Assembly: GCF_009829075.1 (NCBI RefSeq)
Contig: NZ_WUQZ01000003.1
Coordinates: 213,280-277,279, forward strand
Direction: 5' to 3'
DNA from: Sphingobacterium composti
GTDB lineage: Bacteria > Bacteroidota > Bacteroidia > Sphingobacteriales > Sphingobacteriaceae
Length of the DNA stretch: 64,000 nt
A model generated the notes under the pieces. The model searched no databases. It had not been told where the DNA came from and worked only from the letters and a program-made list of their open reading frames with translations. Both the position numbers and the translations under genes were made by a program. Positions 1 to 8,571 of the stretch are shown in pieces; position 1 is the first letter of the stretch, and the number at the start of each line of letters is the position of its first letter.

Positions 1-66
1 AATAACAACCCATTATCAAATAACCAAATTTTAAACTTAAATAGGCCCTATTCAAAATTCATTATT

Positions 67-942
67 ATGAAAGTAGCTGTACTAATTACTGTATTTAATA
101 GAGTGGATAAAACACTGAAATGTTTGGAAAGCTTGTTTACTTCTAGAATTCCTGATAATTTAATCTATAAAGTATTCCTGACAGATGACGGGAGCACAGA
201 TGGTACAAGAGAAAATATACAAGCCCAGTTTACTAATAAGAATATTGATATATTAGCAGGGACAGGTAATCTCTATTGGAATGGGGGGATGAATAATTCT
301 TGGCAGGCTGCTATTAATGAAGGAGGCTTTGATGGATATTTATGGCTTAATAATGATTCCATTATTTATGAGAATCTATGGGAAGAAATTTTAATTGCAG
401 ATAAATACGCAATCGATAATTATAATAAGCGAGGAATATATGTCGGGTCAACTAAAGATAGTGTAACTGGTAAGTTTTCATATGGAGGATTTGTGTTTAC
501 AAATAAATGGACATTGTCTGATAAATTTTTGCCTCCGAATGGTAACTTACAGGTGTGTCATGCCGCACATGGTAATATTACTTATGTTTCAAATGAAGTT
601 GTAATTAGCGAAGGGATTTTCTGTGAGAATTATGTTCATGGAGGTGGAGATCATGATTACTCCTATTTAGCTTATAAACATGGTTTTCCCGTGCTAGTAA
701 TGCGTGATTACGTTGGGGAATGTGAAAACGATCACAAAGGGTCAGATGTGGACTTTATGAATTTGTCTTTGAAAGAAAGATTTGCGTATGTTAGAGCGCC
801 TTTAGGCTATAATCTCAACAATGCCTTATTGTTTCAAAAGCGATGTTTCCCATATAGATATCCTTTTGTGTGGGGACTCTCATACTTTAAATTACTTTTC
901 CCCAAAATGTATTATAAAGTTTACAGACTTATTAGAAACTAA
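67..942 (+). CDS. GT2-family glycosyltransferase
   Basis: A 291-residue cytoplasmic glycosyltransferase of the GT-A fold that would add one sugar to a lipid-linked repeat unit. The N-terminus has the GT2 pattern: a hydrophobic strand VAVLITVFNR, then DDGSTDGT near residues 40-47 (nucleotide-sugar binding), and LWLNNDS near residues 92-98 in the place of the metal-binding DxD region. HGGGDHDYSY near residue 190 resembles the acceptor/base region of rhamnosyl- and galactosyltransferase-like GT2 enzymes. It is the first gene of a same-strand series of sugar-transfer genes cut by the window edge. The donor sugar cannot be told from the sequence. Family call firm, specificity unknown. Confidence 0.88.
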   Translation: MKVAVLITVFNRVDKTLKCLESLFTSRIPDNLIYKVFLTDDGSTDGTRENIQAQFTNKNIDILAGTGNLYWNGGMNNSWQAAINEGGFDGYLWLNNDSIIYENLWEEILIADKYAIDNYNKRGIYVGSTKDSVTGKFSYGGFVFTNKWTLSDKFLPPNGNLQVCHAAHGNITYVSNEVVISEGIFCENYVHGGGDHDYSYLAYKHGFPVLVMRDYVGECENDHKGSDVDFMNLSLKERFAYVRAPLGYNLNNALLFQKRCFPYRYPFVWGLSYFKLLFPKMYYKVYRLIRN

Positions 943-958
943 TTATAACTCTATTGAA

Positions 959-1954
959 ATGATATATAAAGTATCCGTCATTGTTCCAATATATAATGTT
1001 GAAAAATTTATTGAGAAATGTGTCATTAATTTACTTGAACAGACCCTTTCAGAAGTAGAGTTAATTTTTGTTGATGACTGTACACCTGATAAAAGTATTG
1101 AAATCCTTGAAAGTTTAATTCAACAATATCCATCGAGGATACCACATGTTAAAATAATTAGACATGAAATAAACAAGGGGTTACCGGCTGCAAGAAATTC
1201 TGGATTAAAAGCTGCTACAGGAGAATATGTTTTTCATTGTGACTCAGATGATTGGTTAGAAAAATATAGTTTAGAGTTGCTTTATAACAAAGCTATATCT
1301 GATGATGCAGATATTGTTTGGTGTGATTGGTTTTTGTCGTTTAAGGATAATGAACGTTATATGAGCCAAAATGCTGCATTGGACTTTCCTATAACAAACT
1401 TTGAAGCATTAAAACTATTATTAGGTGGACAAATTAAATACAATGTTTGGAATAAGTTAGTTAAACTAGATCTTTATAAAAGTAATAATATCTTTTTTCC
1501 TGAAGGATATAATATGGGAGAAGATATGACTATGATTAAATTGTTCGTACATGCTTTAAGGGTAACATATTTAACAGAAGCACTTTATCATTATATGCAA
1601 ATAAATACCAATGCCTACACAAAAAAAATTCAACCGTCTCATTTAGGACAGATTTTATATAATGTAGATAATGTTGTTGAATATATACAGAATTTTTTCG
1701 CGAATAAACTAGATGTTTATATTCATTTCTTTAAATTAAATGTTAAATTACCTTTTCTTATATCTTTAGATTCTATGTCTTATGAAAGATGGAATGAATG
1801 GTATAAGGATTCTAATAAATATATTGACCAAAATCCAATGTTTAATATTCGTACCAGATGGATTCAGAAAGCAGCTATTAAACGACAGTATTGGTTTTTA
1901 AAATTATATAATACATTACTGATTCGTGTTATATACGGAATTGTATATAAGTAA
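959..1954 (+). CDS. GT2-family glycosyltransferase
   Basis: A 331-residue GT2 enzyme, probably acting on the cytoplasmic face of the membrane in polysaccharide repeat-unit assembly. The frame is open back to 821, but that would overlap the upstream gene by 122 bp. The ATG at 959 gives the typical opening MIYKVSVIVPIYNVEKFIEK, so I chose it; the gap to the upstream gene is then 16 bp. VDDCTPDKS is the nucleotide-binding loop, AARNSGLKAA the following GT2 helix and HCDSDDWLE holds the DxD-type motif. GEDMTM further on matches the acceptor-side ED motif of capsule GT2 enzymes. Donor sugar unknown. Confidence 0.88.
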   Translation: MIYKVSVIVPIYNVEKFIEKCVINLLEQTLSEVELIFVDDCTPDKSIEILESLIQQYPSRIPHVKIIRHEINKGLPAARNSGLKAATGEYVFHCDSDDWLEKYSLELLYNKAISDDADIVWCDWFLSFKDNERYMSQNAALDFPITNFEALKLLLGGQIKYNVWNKLVKLDLYKSNNIFFPEGYNMGEDMTMIKLFVHALRVTYLTEALYHYMQINTNAYTKKIQPSHLGQILYNVDNVVEYIQNFFANKLDVYIHFFKLNVKLPFLISLDSMSYERWNEWYKDSNKYIDQNPMFNIRTRWIQKAAIKRQYWFLKLYNTLLIRVIYGIVYK

Positions 1955-1969
1955 AAGAGGAATTGACTG

Positions 1970-3241
1970 ATGAAGTATATATCAATTATATTAACAATAA
2001 CTCTAACTAGTATGTATTATTTCCCGTTTGAATTTACTTTTCTTCGGGGAATTAATACGAAGCATATGATGTTTGTTTTCGGAGCAATTTGTTTGGCATG
2101 GGATGCAATATCATATAGAGAAATCAAATTTTCTAAAGAGTTGCTAATTGCCTCTATTATAGCCATAATATTTTCTATAGTAGGTTTAATATCTCTGGAT
2201 TATAATAATACAGAGGATTATGCATATGCAATTTACATAGGATCAATGTGGATGTGGCTAATAGCCTGCTATGGGGCGTGTTGTTGTATACGTATTACCC
2301 ATGGTTATATTTCAGTAAAGCTAATTGCTAATTATTTAATAGCTGTATGTCTGGGACAGTGTATAATAGCTTTAATGATAGATTTTATCCCAAGTGTTAA
2401 AAGTTTTGTCGACGCTATTTTTGTTACTGGTGATAGATCATTCATGGAAAAGGTGCGTAGACTCTATGGAATCGGCGCATCATTAGATGTTGCAGGTATC
2501 CGCTTTGCATCGACTTTGGTTATTACAGCTGTTCTGCTTAGTGAAGAAAAAGAGATACGTACTAATAATAAGCTTTTAATTTATTATATAATTTCATTTA
2601 TACTAATAAGTGTTATGGGGAATATGATGGCTCGAACGACTACTGTAGGTTTAGGATTAGGGCTAATATATATATTTCTACGATCTGGTATTATTTCATT
2701 TACTATTAAAATGATAAATATTCATTTTTGGAGAGTCTTATTATTAAGTCTAATAGTTTTGGTTAGTATAGCTGTTTATATGTACCAAGTAAATAGGGAG
2801 TTTTATGGATTAATACGATTTGCTTTTGAAGGTTTTTTTAATTGGGTAGAAACTGGAACTTGGGAAACCAATTCAACTGAAGTGCTTAAGAATATGTGGG
2901 TTTTTCCCGATAATGAAAAGACTTGGATAATTGGGGATGGGTATTTCAATAATCCAATAACACGAAGTTTCTATATGGGAACTGATGTAGGCTATCTTAG
3001 ATTTATATTTTATTGTGGTCTAATAGGGTTATCGGTTTTTATTCTGTTTTTTATTTATTTATCCGGTGCGTTAAGTGTTAGGTTCTATTATATTAGATAC
3101 TTGTTTCTATTACTTTTGGTCATAGTATTTGCAAATTGGGTTAAAGTAGCCACAGATATATTTTTAGTTTATGCCTTCTTTTTAGTTATATCACAGCCAT
3201 ATTTTGAAAACTATTACGAAGAAGATTTTGAAAAAATATGA
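1970..3241 (+). CDS. Wzy-like O-antigen/EPS polymerase (membrane protein)
   Basis: A 423-residue polytopic membrane protein with about ten to twelve hydrophobic segments and a larger central extracytoplasmic stretch (about residues 285-330). Its size, topology and place between glycosyltransferases match Wzy-type polymerases, which join lipid-linked repeat units in the periplasm. Sequence conservation in this family is weak, so the call rests mainly on topology and context; an O-antigen ligase-like or flippase role is less likely because of the single large loop. The stop codon overlaps the next start (ATGA-type overlap), indicating translational coupling. Confidence 0.7.
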   Translation: MKYISIILTITLTSMYYFPFEFTFLRGINTKHMMFVFGAICLAWDAISYREIKFSKELLIASIIAIIFSIVGLISLDYNNTEDYAYAIYIGSMWMWLIACYGACCCIRITHGYISVKLIANYLIAVCLGQCIIALMIDFIPSVKSFVDAIFVTGDRSFMEKVRRLYGIGASLDVAGIRFASTLVITAVLLSEEKEIRTNNKLLIYYIISFILISVMGNMMARTTTVGLGLGLIYIFLRSGIISFTIKMINIHFWRVLLLSLIVLVSIAVYMYQVNREFYGLIRFAFEGFFNWVETGTWETNSTEVLKNMWVFPDNEKTWIIGDGYFNNPITRSFYMGTDVGYLRFIFYCGLIGLSVFILFFIYLSGALSVRFYYIRYLFLLLLVIVFANWVKVATDIFLVYAFFLVISQPYFENYYEEDFEKI

Positions 3242-4359
3242 GAATAGTCTACACTATATTAGGCACATTTAATTCTGGTGGGATGGAACGCGTGTTAGCT
3301 AATAAAGCAAATTATTTGTCGACTCGTGGGTATGATGTTTCAATTGTCACTACGGATCAGAAAAATAGAAAATCTTTTTTTGAACTAGATTCTTCGATTA
3401 AATTATATGATTTGGGAATCAACTATACAGATGATCTGCATAAAGGAATTTTGACTCGAGGAATATCCTATTTAAATAAGCAAAAAAAACACAAGAAGAA
3501 TCTTAAAGATTTACTCTTTAGAATAAAACCAGAAATTGCAATATCTATGTTTGATAATGATGCAAACTTTATCACGGATATTGATGATGGTAGTAAAAAG
3601 GTGTTAGAAATTCATTTTTCCCGATTCAAAAGACTTCAATACGGTAGAAAAGGTATTTGGAACATAATTGATTCATATAGAAATAAAGCTGATTTAAAGA
3701 CTGTCGGGAAATTTGATCATTTTATTGTCTTGACAGAAGAGGATAAAGGTTATTGGGGTGATTTGCCAAATATTCAGGTTATTCCTAATGCAAATTCATT
3801 TGAATCGGAAACTTCATCTCCACTTTTGAACAAATCTGTAATAGCGATAGGACGTTTTGATTACCAAAAAGGTTTTGATGATTTGATAAAATCATGGAGT
3901 ATAGTGCAAAAATCGAGACCTGATTGGAAATTAAATATTTATGGACACGGTCCTTTAGAAAGAGAATTAAAAAATTTAATCACCTCACTTAATTTAACAG
4001 ATTCGGTTCAATTACATGCTCCAACAAAAGACATAAAGTCAGTATATCTTAATCATTCGATTTTAGCAATGACCTCAAGGTATGAAGGGTTACCAATGGT
4101 ATTGTTAGAGGGCCAAGTGTGTGGCTTACCAATGGTTTCATATGCTTGTAAATGTGGGCCGAAGGATATTATTACTAATGGCAAAAATGGTTTTTTGGTG
4201 GACGAGGGTAATAAGGAGGATTTTGCAGAAAAATTAATGATATTAATGAGCGATGAAGCGCAAAGGATAAATATGGGAAAGGAATCATTTGCCAATTCTA
4301 AAAACTTCTCAGAACACAAGGTGATGGAGCAGTGGATTAAATTATTCAAAAGCTTATAG
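3238..4359 (+). CDS. GT4-family glycosyltransferase
   Basis: A 373-residue GT-B-fold retaining glycosyltransferase. It opens with GTFNSGGMERVLANKANYL, the acceptor-side glycine loop of GT4 enzymes that act on amino-sugar or galactose acceptors. The C-terminal Rossmann half has AIGRFDYQKGFDDLI, the usual entry strand, then SRYEGLPMVLLEG, the E-x7-E region holding the donor nucleotide, and CGPKDIITNGKNGFLV. Start and stop overlap or nearly abut both neighbours, so it belongs to the glycan operon. The exact linkage made is not visible. Confidence 0.88.
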   Translation: MRIVYTILGTFNSGGMERVLANKANYLSTRGYDVSIVTTDQKNRKSFFELDSSIKLYDLGINYTDDLHKGILTRGISYLNKQKKHKKNLKDLLFRIKPEIAISMFDNDANFITDIDDGSKKVLEIHFSRFKRLQYGRKGIWNIIDSYRNKADLKTVGKFDHFIVLTEEDKGYWGDLPNIQVIPNANSFESETSSPLLNKSVIAIGRFDYQKGFDDLIKSWSIVQKSRPDWKLNIYGHGPLERELKNLITSLNLTDSVQLHAPTKDIKSVYLNHSILAMTSRYEGLPMVLLEGQVCGLPMVSYACKCGPKDIITNGKNGFLVDEGNKEDFAEKLMILMSDEAQRINMGKESFANSKNFSEHKVMEQWIKLFKSL

Positions 4360-4367
4360 TTTAAATA

Positions 4368-5486
4368 ATGGAAAAAAAGACTATTGTTGTCTCTGCTGTA
4401 AATCTGATTGAGGCAGGGACATTAGCCATTCTTCGTGACTGTCTTCAATACCTCTCTACGCTAGCGGATGATAATAGCCATTATCGGATAATCGCTATTG
4501 TATATGATAAAAATTTAGCTTATTACCCTAATATAGAGTATATCGAGACGCAATGGCCTAAAAAGCGTTGGGTTAATAGGCTTTGGTATGAATATGTTTC
4601 TTTAAAGAAAATTTCAAAGCAACTTTCTCCTGTATATTTATGGTTTTCGCTTCATGATACTAGTCCATCTGTTGTTGCAGAACGAAGAGCGGTATATTGC
4701 CATAATTCATATTCATTTTATAATTGGAAGTTACATGATCTAATTTTTGCACCAAAAATAGCCTTATTCTCAATTTTTACTAAATACATATATAAAACGA
4801 ATATTCAGCATAATACTTATCTGGTTGTACAACAAGAATGGTTTAGGGAGGCGATGTCGAATATGTTTTCGTTTAATAAATCAAATATTATTGTCGCTAA
4901 GCCTAGTAAGTCAGAAAAAGTGGTATTATCTTCAAATAATCAATTTGAGTTGTATTCATTTATTTTTGCAGGATCACCAAATAGCCATAAGAATTTTGAA
5001 GTAATTTGTCGTGCGGCTGAAATCCTTGAGAAAGATGGCATAAATAACTTTAATGTTTTTTTGACCTTGAAAGGTGAGGAGAATAAGTATGCAAATTGGT
5101 TGATAAAAAATTGGGGACATCTAAAATCCATAAAATTTATAGGTTTTCAAAGTAAAAGGGATTTAACTGATTATTATGAGAGAAGTCATTGCCTGATTTT
5201 TCCATCAAAGGTCGAGTCTTGGGGCTTACCAATTTCAGAATATGCATTATACAACAAGCCAATGCTTTTGGCCGATTTGCCTTACGCACATGAAACTGCC
5301 GCAGGAGCTGAATTAGTTACTTACTTCAATCCAGATTCTGCCAATGATTTGGCTAATAATATGCAAAAGTTAATACAAGGTGATATTTCTATGTTAAAAA
5401 GTGAGTTGCCATTGGAATATCAACAACCCTTCGCAAACGATTGGAGAGAATTATTTACTATTCTATTAAACGAATCTAAATTATGA
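4368..5486 (+). CDS. Glycosyltransferase, GT4-like (GT-B fold)
   Basis: A 372-residue protein of GT-B layout but with a divergent N-terminal half. FIFAGSPNSHKNFEVICRA (about residues 198-216) is the donor-domain entry seen in GT4 enzymes of capsule loci, and IFPSKVESWGLPISEYALY near residue 280 carries the E-x7-E signature. N-terminal acceptor-domain motifs are hard to recognise, so acceptor and donor are unknown. It sits 8 bp after one glycosyltransferase and overlaps the next by 4 bp, consistent with one transcript. Confidence 0.82.
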   Translation: MEKKTIVVSAVNLIEAGTLAILRDCLQYLSTLADDNSHYRIIAIVYDKNLAYYPNIEYIETQWPKKRWVNRLWYEYVSLKKISKQLSPVYLWFSLHDTSPSVVAERRAVYCHNSYSFYNWKLHDLIFAPKIALFSIFTKYIYKTNIQHNTYLVVQQEWFREAMSNMFSFNKSNIIVAKPSKSEKVVLSSNNQFELYSFIFAGSPNSHKNFEVICRAAEILEKDGINNFNVFLTLKGEENKYANWLIKNWGHLKSIKFIGFQSKRDLTDYYERSHCLIFPSKVESWGLPISEYALYNKPMLLADLPYAHETAAGAELVTYFNPDSANDLANNMQKLIQGDISMLKSELPLEYQQPFANDWRELFTILLNESKL

Positions 5487-6604
5487 AGATACTTCAGCTT
5501 GGTAAGTTTTATCCTATACGAGGCGGGGTAGAAAAGGTTATGTATGATATTATGCTAGGCTTATCAGAGCGTGGTATTTATTGCGATATGCTTTGTGCAT
5601 CTACCGAAGATTATCCCCAAGAAGATATAAAGGTGAATGATTTTGGTAATGTTTTCGTAGTCAAAACATCTATTAAGGCAGCAGCTACTATGCTGGCTCC
5701 GGCAATGATAACAAGATTGATAAAAATTGCAGCAAATTATGATATAATTCATATTCATCATCCTGATCCAATGGCCGCATTAGCTTTGCTTTTGTCGGGT
5801 TATAAGGGTAAGGTTGTTCTACATTGGCACAGTGATATTTTAAAGCAAAAAACCTTATTAAAACTATATAAGCCTTTGCAAAATTGGCTTATAAAACGTG
5901 CTAATATAATTGTAGGTACCACACCAGTATATGTTCAAGAATCTTTATTCTTAAAAGATGTTCAAGACAAAATTGATTATATTCCTATTGGTGTGCTTCC
6001 CATAAGTGCTGATGTTGATTTAAAAGAATCGATTCTTCGCAAACATGAAGATAAGACACTAATATTCTCTCTTGGGAGATTAGTAGAATACAAGGGGTTT
6101 GAATATTTGATAGAAGCTGCCAAATATCTTCCAGTTAATTATAAAGTAGTAATAGGAGGAAAAGGTCCCTTGAAGGATTCTTTAGAAACTTTAATTGCGG
6201 AATTTAAACTGCAAGATAAAGTTGAATTACTTGGGTTCTTAACAGATGAAGAGGCATACGCATATTTCGAGGTAAGTAAGTTATTTGTTCTAAGTTCAAT
6301 CTTTAAAACTGAAGCTTTTGCTATAGTACAAATTGAAGCAATGTCCTGTGGGACACCTATAATAACTGCAGATATTCCAGGCTCAGGAGTAAGCTGGGTT
6401 AACCAGAATGAAATTTCAGGATTAATTTGTGAAAGAAAAAATGCAAAAGATTTGGCAAAAAGTATTAACTTAATCGAACAAAACGAAATCTTGTATAAAA
6501 AATTATGTGAAGGAGCAAAGAATAGGTTTGAAAACAACTTTCATAGAGATGTAATGATTGATAAAACTATCTCTTTATATTCAAAATTATTGGCTAAAAC
6601 TTAA
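5483..6604 (+). CDS. GT4-family glycosyltransferase
   Basis: A 373-residue GT4 enzyme with a textbook arrangement. KFYPIRGGVEKVMYDIMLGL is the N-terminal glycine-rich acceptor loop, IIHIHHPDPMAALAL lies on the membrane-facing side, FSLGRLVEYKGFEYLIEAA opens the donor domain, and SSIFKTEAFAIVQIEAMSCG is the E-x7-E donor site. It resembles PimB/mannosyl-type GT4 enzymes of polysaccharide loci, but the sugar cannot be assigned. It is the last transferase in this run and is followed by a 96-bp gap before the peptidase/PqqD cassette, so a separate promoter there is possible. Confidence 0.9.
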   Translation: MKILQLGKFYPIRGGVEKVMYDIMLGLSERGIYCDMLCASTEDYPQEDIKVNDFGNVFVVKTSIKAAATMLAPAMITRLIKIAANYDIIHIHHPDPMAALALLLSGYKGKVVLHWHSDILKQKTLLKLYKPLQNWLIKRANIIVGTTPVYVQESLFLKDVQDKIDYIPIGVLPISADVDLKESILRKHEDKTLIFSLGRLVEYKGFEYLIEAAKYLPVNYKVVIGGKGPLKDSLETLIAEFKLQDKVELLGFLTDEEAYAYFEVSKLFVLSSIFKTEAFAIVQIEAMSCGTPIITADIPGSGVSWVNQNEISGLICERKNAKDLAKSINLIEQNEILYKKLCEGAKNRFENNFHRDVMIDKTISLYSKLLAKT

Positions 6605-6700
6605 GTTCTACAAATTTTCGAAATACATCTACAAAAATTAAATAGTTACATTATCTAATAGGTTTCAAATATAATATAATTTCTAATTTCGGGGGCTGGT

Positions 6701-7159
6701 ATGCATAAGTCACAAGGTGATTCTAAATTATTACGTGTTGCAAATGATGTTTTTTTTCAGGAAGTTAAAAAACATTTGATAGAGGGAAAGGAGGTTCTAT
6801 TTACTATTAAAGGGAATAGTATGCAACCATTCTTATCAAATGGAGACAAAATAATAATTACACCCGCTGATGAAAGAGATTTTACTTTTGGAAAAATCAT
6901 ACTAGCAAACAGTGCCTATGGATATGTATTACATCGCTTAGTTTGGAGATTTAAAACTAATATTTGGCTTGCGGGTGATAACAATTTAGTACAGCTTGAA
7001 AAAGTAAATAAGCGAGATGTATTAGGGGTTGTTAAATATGCCTTAATAGATAATAAAAGAATAAATGTCCATAGTTTAGGTCGATTAACATTATCATTTA
7101 TATGGTTTTTACTTAGGCCTTTACGGTTAATTTGGTTTAAATTGAGAAGATTATTATAA
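6701..7159 (+). CDS. S24/S26-type signal peptidase, Ser-His (ER/SipW) type
   Basis: A 152-residue peptidase-fold protein. TIKGNSMQPFLSNGDKIII carries the catalytic serine in the S26 context GxSMxP. The second catalytic position is in YVLHRLVWR, with His where most bacterial leader peptidases have Lys, and LAGDNN supplies the third-box Asp. This Ser-His-Asp set is that of the S26B class (eukaryotic SEC11, Bacillus SipW), not of classical LepB. A hydrophobic C-terminal stretch (about residues 130-148) may anchor it in the membrane. It opens a tight run with PqqD-like, nucleotidyltransferase, ABC and HPr-kinase-like genes, so it may cleave a peptide or envelope protein handled by that cassette. 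The substrate is not visible. Confidence 0.75.
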   Translation: MHKSQGDSKLLRVANDVFFQEVKKHLIEGKEVLFTIKGNSMQPFLSNGDKIIITPADERDFTFGKIILANSAYGYVLHRLVWRFKTNIWLAGDNNLVQLEKVNKRDVLGVVKYALIDNKRINVHSLGRLTLSFIWFLLRPLRLIWFKLRRLL

Positions 7160-7170
7160 TATATTACAAT

Positions 7171-7452
7171 ATGAGGTTAAAAGAAGGTTTGACAGTGCGT
7201 AAGGTAGGAGATGATTATGTAATTGTTGCTCCAGAGCAAGGTATGGTAGATTTATCCAAGGTTTATAGCCTTAATGAGACTGCAGCTTGGCTATGGGATG
7301 AACTGGATGGCAAAGATTTTGTGGTCTCTGATATGGTTGAGTTAGTGCGAAATCAATATGATGTAGAGGACATTGATGATACTCAATTAATACATGATAT
7401 GCAAGAGCTTATAGAATTTTTCAAAGTTAATGATTTGTTATTAACTGAATAA
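7171..7452 (+). CDS. PqqD-family (RRE-type) protein
   Basis: A 93-residue single-domain protein of the PqqD fold, known in RiPP pathways as the RiPP recognition element that holds a precursor's leader peptide for partner enzymes. The pattern fits throughout: a beta-hairpin start, then LSKVYSLNETAAWLWDELDG (the conserved N-x-T/S-A-x-x-I/L-W helix), then an acidic helical segment ending at a short C-terminal helix. It lies 11 bp after the peptidase and directly abuts the nucleotidyltransferase. No radical-SAM or transglutaminase partner is in the window, so its client may be a protein rather than a classical RiPP. Family call good, function inferred. Confidence 0.82.
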   Translation: MRLKEGLTVRKVGDDYVIVAPEQGMVDLSKVYSLNETAAWLWDELDGKDFVVSDMVELVRNQYDVEDIDDTQLIHDMQELIEFFKVNDLLLTE

Positions 7453-8559
7453 ATGACACAAAGAGTTAAAGAATCATTTCTAGAGTTATTAAAATTAGGG
7501 TTGTGGGGAGAAAATCAAACTACCCTAATTCATTTTCCGTTAACTATTGAAGAATGGACTTTACTCTATGAGCTTTCTCTTAGCCAGACAGTGGAAGGTG
7601 TAGTGTATGATGGAGTATTATTGTTGCCAAAAGAACATTTACCACCATATCAGGTTTTATTAAGATGGACGGCTAGAATTGATGGGATCGAGAGGTATAA
7701 TAAGACTATGAGAAAACAACTTAGTATTCTTGCTAGCGGTCTTAAGCAAAATAATATTTCTTACCAACTGTTGAAGGGTTTAGGTTTAGCCGAGAATTAT
7801 AGAAAGCCCTTATTGCGAGTGAGTGGTGATGTTGACTTATATTTTTCTACTTCAGAATCTTATAAAAGAGCGAATGAATTGCTGAAGTCCAAAGGGTGCG
7901 ATTTACAAAAGGGGGATCATAAAAGTGTGTTTTACAACTTTAATACTATTCAAGTTGAGCATCATACCAAGATGATAGATGTTTTTAATCCTTTTTGTCA
8001 AAAGTTTATTAAAAATTTAATCTCAAAAGAGGAAGATTCAGTCAGAGAAATACTAATTAACGATCAGAGAGTCCGTGTTCCATCTTATCTAATTAATCAA
8101 GTACAAACAAACGCACATATTTTGAAACATTATATGGGATTTGGAGTAGGATTAAGACAGTTTTGTGATGTGGCACGATTATGTTATGTTAAGGATAACC
8201 ATTTTGATGGAGAGAAATTACTGTTTATTTATAAAAAAATTGGTTTAAGTAAATGGATGAACGTGATTCATAACTTTATGGTTAAGGATTTGGGTTTAGA
8301 ACGTGAAAAATTGCCGTATCCAATTGAATCAGATTGTGATACCAAATCAATTCTTCAAGACGTACTTCATAGTGGAAACTTTGGGTTTCACGATCTAAGA
8401 TACCAAAAGGATAACACTTCTAAGTCAAAAGGTCATTATCAGAGAGATTATGCAGTAAAAAGGATAATGCCACACTTAGCGAAAATAGTAAGTTTGGCAC
8501 CAGCAGAGGTTTTGTGGTACCCAATTAATAAAGTGTATTCAAAACTAACTGGCAGATAG
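7453..8559 (+). CDS. Nucleotidyltransferase-fold protein (NTP_transf_5-like)
   Basis: A 368-residue protein whose centre, YQLLKGLGLAENYRKP followed by LRVSGDVDLYF (about residues 115-140), matches the G-x-x-L-x-x-x-Y-P-x-x-x-R-x-x-G-D-x-D signature of the uncharacterised nucleotidyltransferase family often found beside PqqD, HPr-kinase-like and ABC genes. The Asp pair in GDVDLY would bind Mg-NTP. It starts on the base after the PqqD stop codon, implying coupled translation. Members may nucleotidylate a peptide or protein, but I know of no established substrate. The window alone does not show whether it is catalytically active. Confidence 0.75.
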   Translation: MTQRVKESFLELLKLGLWGENQTTLIHFPLTIEEWTLLYELSLSQTVEGVVYDGVLLLPKEHLPPYQVLLRWTARIDGIERYNKTMRKQLSILASGLKQNNISYQLLKGLGLAENYRKPLLRVSGDVDLYFSTSESYKRANELLKSKGCDLQKGDHKSVFYNFNTIQVEHHTKMIDVFNPFCQKFIKNLISKEEDSVREILINDQRVRVPSYLINQVQTNAHILKHYMGFGVGLRQFCDVARLCYVKDNHFDGEKLLFIYKKIGLSKWMNVIHNFMVKDLGLEREKLPYPIESDCDTKSILQDVLHSGNFGFHDLRYQKDNTSKSKGHYQRDYAVKRIMPHLAKIVSLAPAEVLWYPINKVYSKLTGR

Positions 8560-8571
8560 TTATAAAGGAAG

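Noticed and set aside
821..958. N-terminal extension of the second GT2 gene
   Set aside because: It overlaps the upstream glycosyltransferase and precedes the canonical GT2 start; the ATG at 959 is better.
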